Shown here piece by piece: positions 1 through 11,388 of a stretch of DNA of 64,000 bases. The DNA is taken from assembly GCA_029378245.1 (NCBI GenBank), contig JARKIF010000040.1, forward strand, positions 310,001 to 374,000. Direction: 5' to 3'. Every line of letters begins with the position of its first letter. The stretch's first letter is position 1. The translations under genes and the position numbers were made by a program. Source of the stretch: Roridomyces roridus. Lineage: Eukaryota > Basidiomycota > Agaricomycetes > Agaricales > Mycenaceae. The notes under the pieces were generated by a model. The model did no database searches. It worked only from the letters and a program-made list of their open reading frames with translations, and had not been told where the DNA came from.

Positions 1-325
1 GCCCGTGACGGGCACGGCCGTCGTTTTGACGGGGATACAACGGGGACGGTCCGTCGCTCGACGGCCGTCGTCGCGTGACCAAAAATCATTCAGCAGTGTG
101 CAAGTTTAGATGTCAAAATGTGCCCAACTGTACCATAAGTAAGGTGCATACCTGCATCAGAGTGTCCGCCTAAAGCTGAGGCAGTTATGCCTCGTTTTAG
201 GCGTCCGTCGGCCCGTCGCCGGCCGTTGTTGACGGAAACGGCCGTCGAAATCACCAGTGAAATGCCAACGGAACGGGTCGGCTTACCCGTCGACGGGAGC
301 CGTACAACCGGCGCGACGGGCACGG
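1..325. repeat. CCGTC/GACGG-rich repetitive end, probably a non-coding mobile element
   Basis: The stretch is crowded with CCGTC and GACGG words on both strands. The 12-mer GACGGGCACGGC occurs near position 7 and again near 317. It stops where a recognisable F-box/LRR coding segment begins (about 326), so it probably marks an element that has replaced or interrupted that gene. Its left end lies outside the window, so neither termini nor target duplication can be defined. No protein was recognised. Confidence 0.35.
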
Positions 326-697
326 CGTCCAGCCCTAGTCACGATTCGCAGTCTGCTCGCACTCGCACAGTACTGTCCGCGCCTCCGCCAAATCCGACTT
401 GATTTCGATGCATCCTCCGTTCCCGAGCACCCTGCTAACGCTCACCGCCGTGAGACTTTCCGTCAACCAAATGTCCGGTGGTTGGACGTCTCACATTCGC
501 CCATTTCCTCTGCCGTAGATGTCGCGCGCTATCTGGCCGCGCTATTCCCCAAACTCAGTATGATGCATAGTGCAAAGCAGGACTGGCCACGCAATCACCC
601 CGATAATACTGCTCGGGTTCTCGTCGAGATTGGGTATGCGGATTTATGGTGGCGAGTGCCGAGTTTGCTTCGTGTGTTCCAAATAATTGAGCAGTGA
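326..697 (+). pseudogene. F-box/LRR protein, C-terminal fragment
   Basis: About 120 codons end at a TGA at 695-697. The reading includes LLALAQYCPRLRQIRLDFD followed by a WLDVSHSPI strand and an ARYLAALFPKL helix. This is the pattern of the last leucine-rich repeats of basidiomycete F-box proteins, which act as substrate adaptors of SCF ubiquitin ligases. No start codon, F-box or upstream repeats are present. Coding similarity begins abruptly at the edge of the CCGTC-rich repeat. I infer an F-box gene truncated at its 5' side. The assignment is from residue pattern only. Confidence 0.5.
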
Positions 698-934
698 GTG
701 GATTCATTCGTGCTCGGCGATTGGCGCGGCTTACATGTGGTTAAGGGAGGAGGATACGCCATCAGACTCTTCCTCAGTGGATTCGACGGGATAGCACACC
801 ACCGGTCAAGCAGAATTGGTTGCATGGCCATTCTTCAGTTCCCGATAGATTACTCGTTCCACAATAGACATAAATGCATGGGTTTGAAATGTCTTTGAAA
901 TTGAAATCTAACGCCGACTCTCCGTCGAATTCGT

Positions 935-2312
935 TCACCACCGCTCATAATCGAGCCCCCCATGCAGCCCAGTGATAATCCTAAAATAATCAGGCTCCTT
1001 GTCTGGTGTTATGTACCCGAGACGGATGAAAAGGTCCACGAGCACTGTCAGCAAGCAATTATCAGTACATCGTCGACTCCGGGGAACGGCGATGGATTAT
1101 GGGGACGCACCGATAGCGCAGTTGGGTTTAAACCGCCCAGCGCGGAGTGCTGTGTCGATTTGCGATTTCTGCATGAGCTAAGGAAGGCACAGTTATCGTT
1201 CGTGAGATGAGGTGAGTGAGGAGATGCTTACCTCGAAGAATTCTACTTCGCCGTCCAGTACTTCGGGCTTGAAGGGCAGGGAGGAAGGGTCGGCGGTGGG
1301 AGGGATGCGGAAGTCGTACATGTATCTGCGGTACTTGGTTCAAGATTCAAAGGCGGAAGGTTGACACGCACTCGATTTCGGGCTGCAGCCATCCTTGGTC
1401 TGTTCTAAATCCAAAGTGAAGTGAAAATCGCGCAGCAAATAGCGAGTTGATTCATACCTGAAGAGATAACTAACACACCCGACGGGGCGCAGATGGCGTC
1501 GGCAGAGCACCTCGTCGAGTTTGGCTTCCTCTCCGCACTCCTTGATCAACGCGTCGAGCATAGAGATCCCACTCGGTATGCCACCTGCTACTGTATTGTC
1601 TAGAAAGCCCGGCCACCTAGGGAAATAAATGAATGAACGGACGATAGAAAAAGGAACCGTCCACGCACTGAGATTTCGTCATCGCTCTTGTAGGTATCCA
1701 CATCCTCAAACCCTTCTTACCGTTAGAGGTCTCGTACTCTTGATACATGTTCATGTTGACGCTGTACGTGACAATCCCGAACAGCGCACACGCAGCGCGT
1801 TCCATTTCGAAGGCGAAATTCAGAAGCTCGGAGTCGGGATTGTTGACTTTTGGGTAATCGTGCACCCCGAATGGATCACGATAGACAGCGTACAGCTCGT
1901 CCCGCCACTTTTTCGCCCCGATGATGGATGGGAACAGCCCCGCCCGACTCCACCGCTCGCACATCTCGCGCATGAGGGCGCTGCGGGCCGAGTGCGTGTC
2001 GATGGAGGGCGCGAAGCTGATTCGTGTGGATTCGGTGCCGGTGGTGGATATCCCATGCCAGGGCGCGGGTTGGCCCTTGATGCCGGCGGCTTCGTTCTCC
2101 GCTGCGAGAATACGGACGATTTGAGGCCGAAGAAGACCGATGATGGGGCTCGTCGGGTCGTCAGAAAGGCAGAGGGCGACGAGTTCCTCCGCGTCAAAGT
2201 CGGTTGGTATGGGCGAGGGGTGTTGGATGCGTGTGTTGTTACAGGCGTTGACTAGATCTAGGTAGGACAATTTCTGATCTTGCCGCGCGGGGATGACCAG
2301 TGGAGAGTGCAT
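935..2312 (-). CDS. Nudix hydrolase with N-terminal DUF4743 (thiamine-diphosphate-type pyrophosphohydrolase)
   Basis: A complete spliced gene. The first exon carries the DUF4743 hallmarks (LSYLDLVNACNN, a GLFPSIIGAKKWRDELY segment, YRDPFGVHDYP, FAFEMERAACALFGIVTYSV). The second exon (from 1616 down) reads FLDNTVAGGIPSGIS and then a Nudix helix whose core is KECGEEAKL, followed by GCVSYLFR. Later exons give GWLQPEIEYMYDF, an LDGEVEFFE block, RAGRFKPNCAI and finally LVDLFIRLGYITP with a stop at 935-937. Introns include 1617-1668 (GTGCGT...CTAG). The family contains yeast YJR142W and plant NUDT20/24; some members hydrolyse damaged oxo/oxy-thiamine diphosphate. ATG 2312 has a good context (ACCACCATG); an in-frame ATG at 2360 is the alternative start. 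All expected blocks are present, so it looks functional. Confidence 0.85.
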
Positions 2313-3525
2313 GGTGGTAGGAAGAGAGAGAGATTGATCCGATCGTTTCGGCCGAGACATGGAGGGTGAGTGATGTGCTTGCGCAGTTTTATGTCTTCCA
2401 GAGATACACAACGTGTCGAACACGTATGCGCAGTGCCGTCAATCTTGGTTTCTCTAAGGGGTCTTATTTTTACACTTCACGGGGCGCGGAGCTCGAGTCA
2501 TGGTGGTGTGAGAGCAAGAATCGTGCCCATCGCTGGCAGCAAAATGTTGCGTTGGTTGAAGGTGTTTGCAAGCTGCGGTAAGGTGATTTCACCAAGGAAG
2601 TGAGGCCGCACTGAAGCAGCCCCTTGTCGGTTCTACCTGAGTCCGTCACAAGAAATGTAATTTCGTTCATTTTCGATGATACCAATGTCCTCTGGAGAAA
2701 TCTGCTCTCAATGGTTAATCCAAATCCTCCCTTGATGTTTTGAAAAGTACGCACTCCATCGCACCGAAATGCGGGAATCCTGAAGCGGGAAATACCTCTC
2801 ACAGCTCTCTACAAGCACAGGCGTCGGGACGCGCACATTCATCTCGACGATCCAGAGACGCGGGAACTCGGCCTGCACATCGAAAAGCATACGCCCAAGG
2901 GCCGTGAGCACGGTAAAGGCGTTATCCTGCGCACGCATCGTTAAACGGAGGGTCCGAATCTGAGCCCGAGCACTGGATGAAAGAAAAACAACTTTAGTAA
3001 CATATAGATACAAAATCTTTTTGAGCCCGCTCTGGCCCTGGTACAGTGACGTGCCGGGGTCGGAGTATCGGGCTGATAGGTATAGAGTCCATGAATTTAG
3101 TGCGTTGAATTATTTTCCCACTCATCTCCGTCCGCCTTATCACGGATACGATGATAATTCAAAGAGAAAGATATCTAGAGACTGTGTTCGCCATCTACAA
3201 TTGAAGGATGTAGAGAACTAGAAGCCACACAGACCAAGGGAAACACACGTGCCGATGAGTGCCAATTGAAAGTAGATGAGGAGCATCCCGCCAAGGGAAG
3301 GTCGAGCCAATTCCGCCTCGTCGGGTTGGTTGGATTGAAACACGCCCGTTGAATCTGCTGGATTACGCTTAGATCACCGATCGGTTCAACCTAGTCAACG
3401 CACCGTCCTCGACCGACTCAGTTCCCTGTTCAACGACCGCACCCGTGTCATCGGTCGCACTATCCACCACCTCGATCGAAGTGTTAGATTTATTCTCCTT
3501 TCTCGAATGGCGCACTGATATCTCA
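2313..3525. other. Intergenic, with one possible decayed coding fragment
   Basis: No confident gene. A minus-strand reading at 2708-3013 includes TVLTALGRMLFDVQAEFPRL and LWIVEMNVRVPTPVLVE, which looks like protein rather than random translation and might be a piece of another F-box-type or hypothetical gene. There is no convincing start or splice structure. I see nothing else between 3014 and 3525. Confidence 0.3.
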
Positions 3526-4576
3526 TGTCAGATACATCAGCATTGGTGAACCGGAACTTACAATATGCGTGCAACTCCTCCTTTTCGCAAGAGATCTCAC
3601 ACAGCGGATATCCCAAATCCCTCGCCACGTCCAGCGTTTCCGGGTCATACCCTTTTGACGTGTAAAATTCCCACATCCCGGCATACAAGTCGTCTGCCCA
3701 ATAAAATCCACGTATCTTGATATCCAGCTCAAAGTTCGGGAATCCCATCTGCTTGGCTTCTTCCGGTGTGAGACCTTCCGTGCCTGTTGGATCGAGGGAC
3801 CAGTATGCGTGGCAGTTGGGCACTTGGTCCCACCGATGACTTGCGGACTGACCATATTTAGGGAGAAGAAGACTCGCGATAAATGCGACGCGTCATATTT
3901 TTGACGAATGTACTTCCAGGGGACAAGATCTAAACGCAGATATGGATCACGATTCACGGAAAGTCAAGGTGGTTGCAAGGTGGAGGAAACACACCATCAT
4001 GAAAAATGAGGGCGTGAATCCCACCGCTGCTTGCGATACCGTAAAGATGCAATAAATTCGGGTGTCTGTTGCATCATGGTGTTCAGCCCTGTCCTTGGGG
4101 AGAGAAATTGTGACACGTGACGTACCGAATAAGTATTGCCATAACATGTGACTTCTTTCTTCAATTGCTACGGGGAAGGTATGCTGGTCAACCAGGGTAC
4201 GAGAGATGGGCGATGTGGGTACCTCTTCTGCGCCCGGCCCAGTGATAACAGCCGCCGTTAATGGCGACTGCAACCCAACGACCTCCGCCGAGTACATCCG
4301 GCGCACAAAATTCCGAGGTTTGCGCGCATGAACAACTCTCGAGGTAGAGGCTGGACGACAGCAGATCTCATGATCGAGGATGAGATTCCCAAGCGGAATC
4401 GTCTGAAAGTCTTGCGGGTGCCACAATCGGTGAACAAATATATGCGCGACGGGCAGAGCCACTACGTACTGGATGTCTCGTTCGGAGGTGGGTGATTGAT
4501 GTTTGTGAAGTTTCCTCCGGTAATGACAAAGTCCTTCGCGTGGGCGAAGACGGCACTGGGGGAGCTGGAATGTCAC
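3526..4576 (-). pseudogene. Decayed member of an Agaricomycete protein-kinase-like family
   Basis: Two blocks recall a family expanded in mushroom genomes. The upstream block (4130-4420) has AEVVGLQSPLTAAVITGPGA, which corresponds to the kinase N-lobe-like stretch usually followed by an HPNI motif, but here that continuation is garbled. The downstream block (3540-3830) reads YWSLDPTGTEGLTPEEAKQM, then FELDIKIRGFYWADDLYAGM and DPETLDVARDLGYPL. The two blocks lie in different frames with no clean splice set joining them. The central region that should carry the rest of the kinase-like fold is absent. I infer a pseudogene; family recognition is from memory of the motif order and is moderately secure. 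Confidence 0.45.
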
Positions 4577-5051
4577 ATCATGTGTCGTGGCTGTGTGCGA
4601 TTGTTCGACTGTACGATAGGCTCTCTTACCTCCCAGAAGATTTCACTCCCCCGTCATGTGGCCCTTGGGAGCGGTTCCTTGATGTAGCTTCCGAGTCGTC
4701 CATGGATGTAGTCAAGATGTAGTGGTAAGAAGCAGAGATGCGAGGCGCTCAAGGCAGTGCTCGGTGATACGGTTGATGCCGAGATGCTTGCACAGCTTCC
4801 TGGACCCCGAGATGATCCGGCCCACAAACCTGGACTCATCGGCATTGATCGGCCGAGGACTTTGCATTGTCCGTGTGTTATCTTTGAACACGCCATGCAG
4901 GCCGTGAAAGCGGAAGTTGTGGAGAAGGACATCCGACTCCGAGAAGTGTGGAGACGGTAGACCACGCAGACGCAACCAGGAGTTCGCATCCCATGGCATT
5001 CGGGAGCTATATCTCAATTTACAAGAATTCGGAGACATACATACAGTGCAA
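4577..5051. other. Intergenic, possible short coding relic
   Basis: Downstream of the P450 at 5052. A minus-strand reading near 4760-4960 (NFRFHGLHGVFKDNTRTM, then ESRFVGRIISGSRKL) looks protein-like, but has no start, stop context or recognisable family. Otherwise nothing is seen. Confidence 0.2.
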
Positions 5052-7265
5052 CTAGTCGTCTCGCGCTCTGTGCCTCTTGACAATCAAAGGCAGACTGGAG
5101 CCCTTATCAAGCCCGCCTACAACGGGACGCATCAGCCCGAGGATACTTGGGATGATTTCCTCCTTTGCCACTGCGGGCTCGAATTCGAACGCACGGAGAA
5201 GTACGAAGAGAAGAGCTTTGATCCTGTCGACATGTCAATTTTGATCTTGGTATATACCATAGAGTAGAACAACGCACTCGACGAGGGAGAAACGGAACCC
5301 AATGCCTGCAAGGGTGTCACATCATTGCCTGGGAATCAGTAGAGGACGTACAATGGTGCGGCCCAGCGAAAAACGTCATCAGATGCGCCCACACTCCCGG
5401 GACCGAATTCGTCGTCTCGGGAATTCGGTCCCAGCGTTCAGGTCTAAACACCTTGGCATCAGCACCCCAAATCTCCTCGCTCGTGTTCACAGCGAGGATT
5501 GGGATGGACATGATTTGTCCTTTGGGTATGCTGGTCATGGATGGTTTCAGTTGAAGTCGGGAACTCATGGCCGCCGAATGAGGGACTCACGGTAAGCTCT
5601 CATGTTCTCTTCCCTCCCTGTCGATGTACGGAGTCGAAAGTGGCAACACATCGTCCCGGACGGCCTGACGTTGAATGGACGGTACAGGCGAGTGAACGCG
5701 CATCGTCTCTCGAACGACACTCTCCAAATAAGGCAACGAGTTGAGCTCGTCCATCGACGGATTATCTGTCGCCAGTGTGAAGAGTTCGTCCCGCAATTTA
5801 GTCTGCACTCCTGGGTTCAAAGAGAGCGCGTGCAAAGCCCAGGTCACGGCGGAGCTCGAAGTTTCGTGGCCGGCAAAGAGGAAGGTGGGGATTTCTGTCC
5901 AAGAGTGAAGTCAACTTGTGAAGTGAAGGACGAAGACGAATACGGCGTACGTGCGATGACTTCATGTTCCGTCAACCGTTGGCTCTCCGGCACATCCGGG
6001 GAGAGATTGGCTTTGAGAAGCACAGACAACAGATCTCGTTTCCCGCCCAGTGCCGTTTGCCCGTCTTCTTTCATCGCAGCCAGATTCCTCTCAACGATCT
6101 TCTTCCCAATCGAAAGCATCTTCTCCCTCGCTCTGTCTCGCACGCCAGCCCCAGGAATTGGCTGTCAATACCCCGTGAATACTGAGTGGACGTCCATACC
6201 ACACCAAAGAAAACATAACGCACCAAATGCCTAAGAATCCTAACCCGCGACTGTGCTTGCATAATAAACATCAACCTGTGAGACCTCGGGGAATGGAACA
6301 GCTCAGTGAGCGCCTCGTCCAACTCGTCAGGGCTCCCGCCTTCATCAAGCGTGTTGAAGTGGTGGTTAAACCCTGCCTCGCCAATGATGTCTAACGCGGC
6401 ACGCCGGAGCCACGAGCACACGTCGATTCTTGTGGTGCGATCTGTACCCTGAGCGGAATCGATTTGACGGGCCCAGATGTCGCGAACCTTGGCATGGGAA
6501 TGAACTCAGCTTCGAACAAGTTAGGCAGTAAGGGAAACGCACCTGGATAGACTTTTCCACGAATACTTCCATTAAGAGTCTGATTTGCGCGGTTCCAAAG
6601 GCCGGGTTCTGTTCCGCCAGGTCATACACGGATTCTATTCAGGAGGAGGATCCAAACTGACCAAAAGGCGTCTCTATATCATGATATAAGCCACGTCCGA
6701 GTCCCGTCTCGTCACTCACCTGCTGCTGATGTGGACCCAACTCGACAGATACGAGACCTTTACCCAACAACTGCTCGGTCCCCACGTTCCCGAACGCCTT
6801 CATGTAGACGTGGGGATTTGCAAAGATATGGCTCAAAGCCTTGAGGTCTTGGGTCTCCAATTCGCTGATCTACGCCGGACAGAGTCAGCGGGATGCGGGC
6901 AGTGATGACTTGAAACTAACGCTAAACAGGCCTCTGGCATCGCAAGTCAGTGTGTTGTAATGTGCCTGAGACGAGCCGAAACCCACCGAAATCTCGAAGT
7001 GTCCCCCCAAACTCTTTGCGCCAGTTCGCAATGGTCGCAGTACTCTATGGAATGAGGTTGGCCAGGTCAGATATGGGATCACGAAAGAGAAGAACCCCAC
7101 CATCTCCTTGGAGTTGCCGAAAACGATGCTCGAATTGCTGGGTCCCGCTACGAATCGCAAGGGGGAGGTAAGCTCGTGGTAGAGAAAGTGCAAAGCATGG
7201 AAGATGGTGTAACCCAGAAGGGTCAGTGCGATTGGCAGGAGGAGCTGCACAAGAAGCACGATCAT
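5052..7265 (-). CDS. Cytochrome P450 (copy A), possibly frameshifted
   Basis: A heme-thiolate monooxygenase, ER-anchored by an N-terminal hydrophobic helix ([19 protein letters not shown]) followed by a proline/glycine hinge ([13 protein letters not shown]). Further exons give the I-helix oxygen-binding motif ([11 protein letters not shown]), the K-helix ExxR in VVRETMRVH, the FRPERW segment and the heme loop FFAGPHHC, continuing across an intron to IGFRFSLVE. The C-terminus ends RHRARDD with a stop at 5052-5054. The heme-loop residue usually Arg is His, which the motif permits. Two oddities: exon 2 reads in frame with the next exon only if the C6 run at 7003-7008 (G6 on the coding strand) had a different length, and the RRIM block present in copy B is not found. 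It may therefore be a young pseudogene. Copies B, C and D are clearly the same subfamily. Confidence 0.7.
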
Positions 7266-7559
7266 AGCGCTGTTGGAGGATAGACGTAGCTGGAGGTATT
7301 TATGTGGAGTGCGTGGAAGGGTCTCCCACGTTGTGTGTCAGGGTGTTCAAGTCAGACGGGCCGTAGAAGGGCTCCTCTGGGAGGGTGGGTGCGGAAAATT
7401 TGGATGCTAAACATATCAACTTCGCATCTTGCGGCGGTGAAGACTCCGGGTGAGAAACGGATGCGCTAAATTTGTCATTCTACAGCTGTTCTGGCAAAAT
7501 CAGCTTGCATCTCCACTCGAAATCCCGACATACCTTGTCTCTACTCCTGACAGTACGGT

Positions 7560-8540
7560 TTGGGAATCAGAGGAATCGTCGAGCGTCGTTTGTCAGACAC
7601 GCGCAACACCAGATTCTGGATGAGACCCGAGGCTCTGGAACCACGCCCGGGGCAGAAATCGCCTGATCGAATTCAAACGTGCGGAGCAGCGTCAAGAGTA
7701 AAGCCTTAATCCTGCGTTGAAGCCGTGAGTCCGGAGGAAAAAAAAACGTGCGTGTACGTACTCGACTTTTGTCTAGCACGTCGAAAGCATGTTGAAATCC
7801 TCGGTCCAGTTAGTTTGAACGCTGAGAATCGTGGTAAGCGACTCGCCGGCTGGCCCGATCCCATCCAATGTCATGCATCTCATGCCGTCGATGAGGTCAA
7901 TTTGGACACCGCTTTCTTCCAGCCAGATATCGCGAAGCTGGAAACAAGTCCGTATCGATTTATCCTTAGACGCTGTGATGAATACACACACCTGATTAGC
8001 CTTCCTTACGAACACTTCCGTCACCAATCGAATGGCTCCAAAGGCTGGGTTCTGAGAGCAAGGCAGTGAGAGCGAGGATATTTTGAACGTACCACGACTT
8101 GCCATGACCCGTCTCTGGCGATTGGCGTATGAGTTCGCGAATTGTACGCGTGAATGGTACTCACTTGACGTTTATGATTATCCATTTCCGCGTACAGAAC
8201 ACTTAGGAAGCTGTTATCCGACTCCGTGGCTGAACATAGTGGAAAATTCATCGTTGCCCCACAGGCGCTTCTGCACTTCCGGAGTGACGGGTAAACTCCG
8301 GTAGATCGTATTGTCGTTTCAGATGTGACTCAGAGCTTTGAAGAGAACTTAGTAATACGCTGAGCACTCCCCGAATTCGAAATGTATGCCCGAACTGTGT
8401 ACACCATCGAGTGGCCAACTGCAAGCCGTTCTATCCCAGGCGAAAGGGTGAGTGGAGATTCGGATGCACAATGGAGGACGTAGCAGCATCCCTCTGAAGT
8501 TCCCGAGGAAGAGACTGGGATTTGGTGGACCGTGGTGAGA
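7560..8540 (-). pseudogene. Cytochrome P450 relic (copy C), internally deleted
   Basis: Fragments in the correct order on the minus strand: a hinge segment GPPNPSLFLGNFRGM (about 8500), NPAFG plus the helix around EVFVRKANQ (about 8000-8050), LRDIWLEES (about 7930), then RIKALLLTLLRTFEFD (about 7715), which is the post-heme C-terminus. The I-helix AGxET, the ExxR helix, the PERW segment and the heme-binding cysteine loop are all missing between 7735 and 7880. It cannot encode an active enzyme. It lies directly upstream of copy A in the same orientation, so it is probably the remains of a tandem duplicate. Confidence 0.65.
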
Positions 8541-9057
8541 AAAGCTCGCAGCTGGGGAACCGCGCGGCGTGCGATCTGGATGATGATCACATATGTGGGC
8601 AACAACCCAGGATGAGACACGCCTCGAAAGATCGCGGATGAGTGGCACAGGAAGCTGACTGCAGCAAGAGCGGCCGGAGTTAATGCGGGCGACGATGCAT
8701 GCATGCGAGCAAGCAAGCAGGTCACCAGGTGCAAAGCAGGAAGGGGATGATGAGAGTTGATGACAAGAGCCGTACCACGTGGACTGTGTGATGCACGAGC
8801 AAGCAAATTATCGGCAATCACGGCATCAATTTTCTCTCCGTTACACCACCGATGCCACCACCGACGCCCTCTCATTGTAGGCGCCCGCTTTACTCAGACA
8901 CCGTTGGTTCCGTGCGTGAACGACTGGTTGGCGTCTGGTACTCATCGAATCGAAGAATCAGATTTCTGACGGCGTGCTGCGCACAGGCGCTGGGGTACTT
9001 ACTCACATGCTACATCAGGGACACAGCACCTCTACTCCCACTCTCATGCTATAGCCT
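8541..9057. other. Intergenic
   Basis: Lies between the divergent P450 relic and the gene starting at 9058. It may contain the remains of the relic's N-terminal membrane helix (about 8560-8640). No gene, promoter motif or repeat could be supported. Confidence 0.3.
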
Positions 9058-10798
9058 ATGACCGCTCTCGATCGTTCGCTAGCCGGATCCTCTCAGCTCT
9101 CCCTCTCTTCTGGCATAGCTTCAAGCGCATATGAATCCACATCAGGGTCCTCGGAAAGTGCTGTCCCGGGCCCGGGCGCTCTCACCGGCAAAGCGATTAA
9201 GGCACTAGGCAGAGTCACCATCCGGAGCATCGACCACTTCGTCATCGCCCGCCAGCTTTCGCTCATTTCAAATCAATTTCCTCTCGTGGACGAGAAGGCC
9301 GCTTGTGGGAAGGATGTTTGCGAGCTTTACGCGCAGCTGCTCGAGTTCTCCAGGTGCGATATTCACCCAGCACTCACCGTTCCTTCAAATCTGACCAACA
9401 TCTTCCAGAGTCGGACTATACCGACCGGAGATCAACAGCAAGGCTCTCGGACTGCTGTTGCAACAAATAGGCTTAGGCGAGACGCAGTTCCTGATACGAG
9501 CACTCTGTCGCTGGGATGCACTCGAGCTTCGCTTTTTCATATCGGAGAGTCTATATCATTTGGCGGCATTATGGTACATCTGTTGCCGGTTTTATCCACC
9601 CACAGACTCACGAGCGATAGGGATCCATGGCTTTCGTTCACCAAGATGCTACTTTCTCCCTTGGTCTCTGTTTACGCCGGATCGCCAACCCCACCCCTCG
9701 AGTCTATTTATCCGTTCCTGCTGTTTCTATCAAGACTCATCAGAACACGGAGCTCTGTGTGCCGTGTAGTGCTCGACGCAGGCGTCTTGGACCGACTGCT
9801 TCTGCTGCGAAAACTCCACGGTCTCAACAAGTCGGAGATTCACGAGGAACTAAACGACAAGGAGACCTCTGATCTCCGTGCGCGCAGGCGAGTCCTTGCA
9901 GCGAGCAACGCAGTACTTTTGGACATATTGGCTTACCCCGAATACCACCCGTTCATTCGGAATCATCCTATTCACTCGACCTGGGTGGCACCTACGGTTC
10001 CTGTCGGTGGGCACATTGCTTCCTTCAGCTCACGCGAGAGCGCCTTATTTCTCAACCACGAGAGGGATATTCCTCACGAAGACTCATCGTTGTACTTGAC
10101 TCTTGATTTGTGAGTGCCTTTTCTTCCGACCGCCAGTGATTGACGAATGATCAACGTTCAGTCCAGCACTTGTGAAAATCAGCTGTATTTCTCACATTCC
10201 GACTGAGGTATTTCTACAGTCACTCGTCTTCACAGTGGACTTCGACCAAGCTCTGCGCGTATTTTTACTGCGCAAACCTTACAATGACAAGGTCGCGTTA
10301 CTCTCCCGCCTCATCGAATACATGCTTGAGAGCAGGTGAGCAGCCAAAGTCTGTTTCCTTCGTCTCCCTTTTACTAAACTACATGCAATATCCAGCTCGG
10401 CCTCGTCATCCTCCGAGTTCCCCACCCGCCGGCACCGGGCAGATACGCTCCGCCAACGCTACCGGCTCCTCTTCTTCCTCCGTCTAATTGCAGCCGTGTC
10501 TTGGGGCCCAAGCAACCGCGCGGCCCTCCTCGACGCCGGTGTCATTCCGTTCCTCGTGCATATCTTGCGCACCGAGGTTCCCGATAGCTACACCACCATG
10601 GTCTCTCCCTCTCATCACGACGGAGATCAGAAATGGAGCTCCCATGGTATCCCGGCTGTCATTCGCGAGCAGGGGGCCGACGGGCTGTCACTCGCGCATC
10701 TGCTCAGCGGTCCCCTAGCTAGGGCGTCGAGGTTGGTGGGGCTGATTTCCGGTGCGTTCGGGGCTTTGTTTCCTGAAGGGCCTCGGGTTGTGGGATGA
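9058..10798 (+). CDS. Conserved hypothetical protein with armadillo-like helices
   Basis: A spliced gene of about 510 residues whose exon phases join cleanly. Exon 1 ends ELYAQLLEFSR, then comes an intron ending CTTCCAG at about 9407. The next exon gives GLYRPEINSKALGLLLQQIG. Later exons read RLIRTRSSVCRVVLDAGVL and a DILAYPEYHPFIR block; after 10112 the protein continues VKISCISHIPTEVFLQSL, then FPTRRHRADTLRQRYRLLF, LLDAGVIPFLVHILRT and a stop at 10796-10798. The two copies of a V/L-LDAGV-L/I-P-L pattern about 200 residues apart resemble armadillo-type helices, which bind other proteins. One junction near 9573-9614 is uncertain because the best acceptor would be an atypical GAG. No enzymatic motif was seen and I do not recognise the family. 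Confidence 0.6.
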
Positions 10799-11388
10799 GA
10801 ATTAAATATGTACGGCTTGCATATACCCCGCGTAATATCGCGTATACCCTGGATTCTGTTGATTTACATTCTGAACCAGTGAAGATCGGTGCGAAATTCG
10901 AATCGCCCCGTAGAGCACTTTGTTGAAAACGCGGGTGGAAAGATCACTTGAAGCGGTAACCGTTGTTCTCAGCCGTGCTCAATTATGGCAGACAGATTGC
11001 TGCCGTTCTCGACCTCAAGATTGATCGGAATCGCTTTCGAGTTCGCCGTTTGTTCAAGTTCCGCCAATGGGTGTCAGTCGATCCCGGCCTCGCCGATACT
11101 GTGGCGTAAGGGTACAACAACGCTGAAACGGAAGTAAATGCCGTCAACAGGTCTTCGCTATTGAACGCCTTTGTACTGAGCTGACATGCATGGATACTTA
11201 CGACACACCGTTGTCTCGCCACCTCAACCCCGATGTCCGAGACTCCATTACTCCCGCCGCCGCATTGTAATTTGTCTGCATGAGGAACAAGAGTTGGCAC
11301 GGAGTTCATTCAACTCCCACATGCCATGGAGGTATTAAGTAGTGTTGAGCGACTTCTCACGTCCGTCCTTCACACCCTTTCATCGCCC
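10799..11388. other. Intergenic, upstream of the NLR gene
   Basis: About 590 bases between convergently ordered plus-strand genes. No convincing coding exon, TATA element or repeat is visible. Confidence 0.4.
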
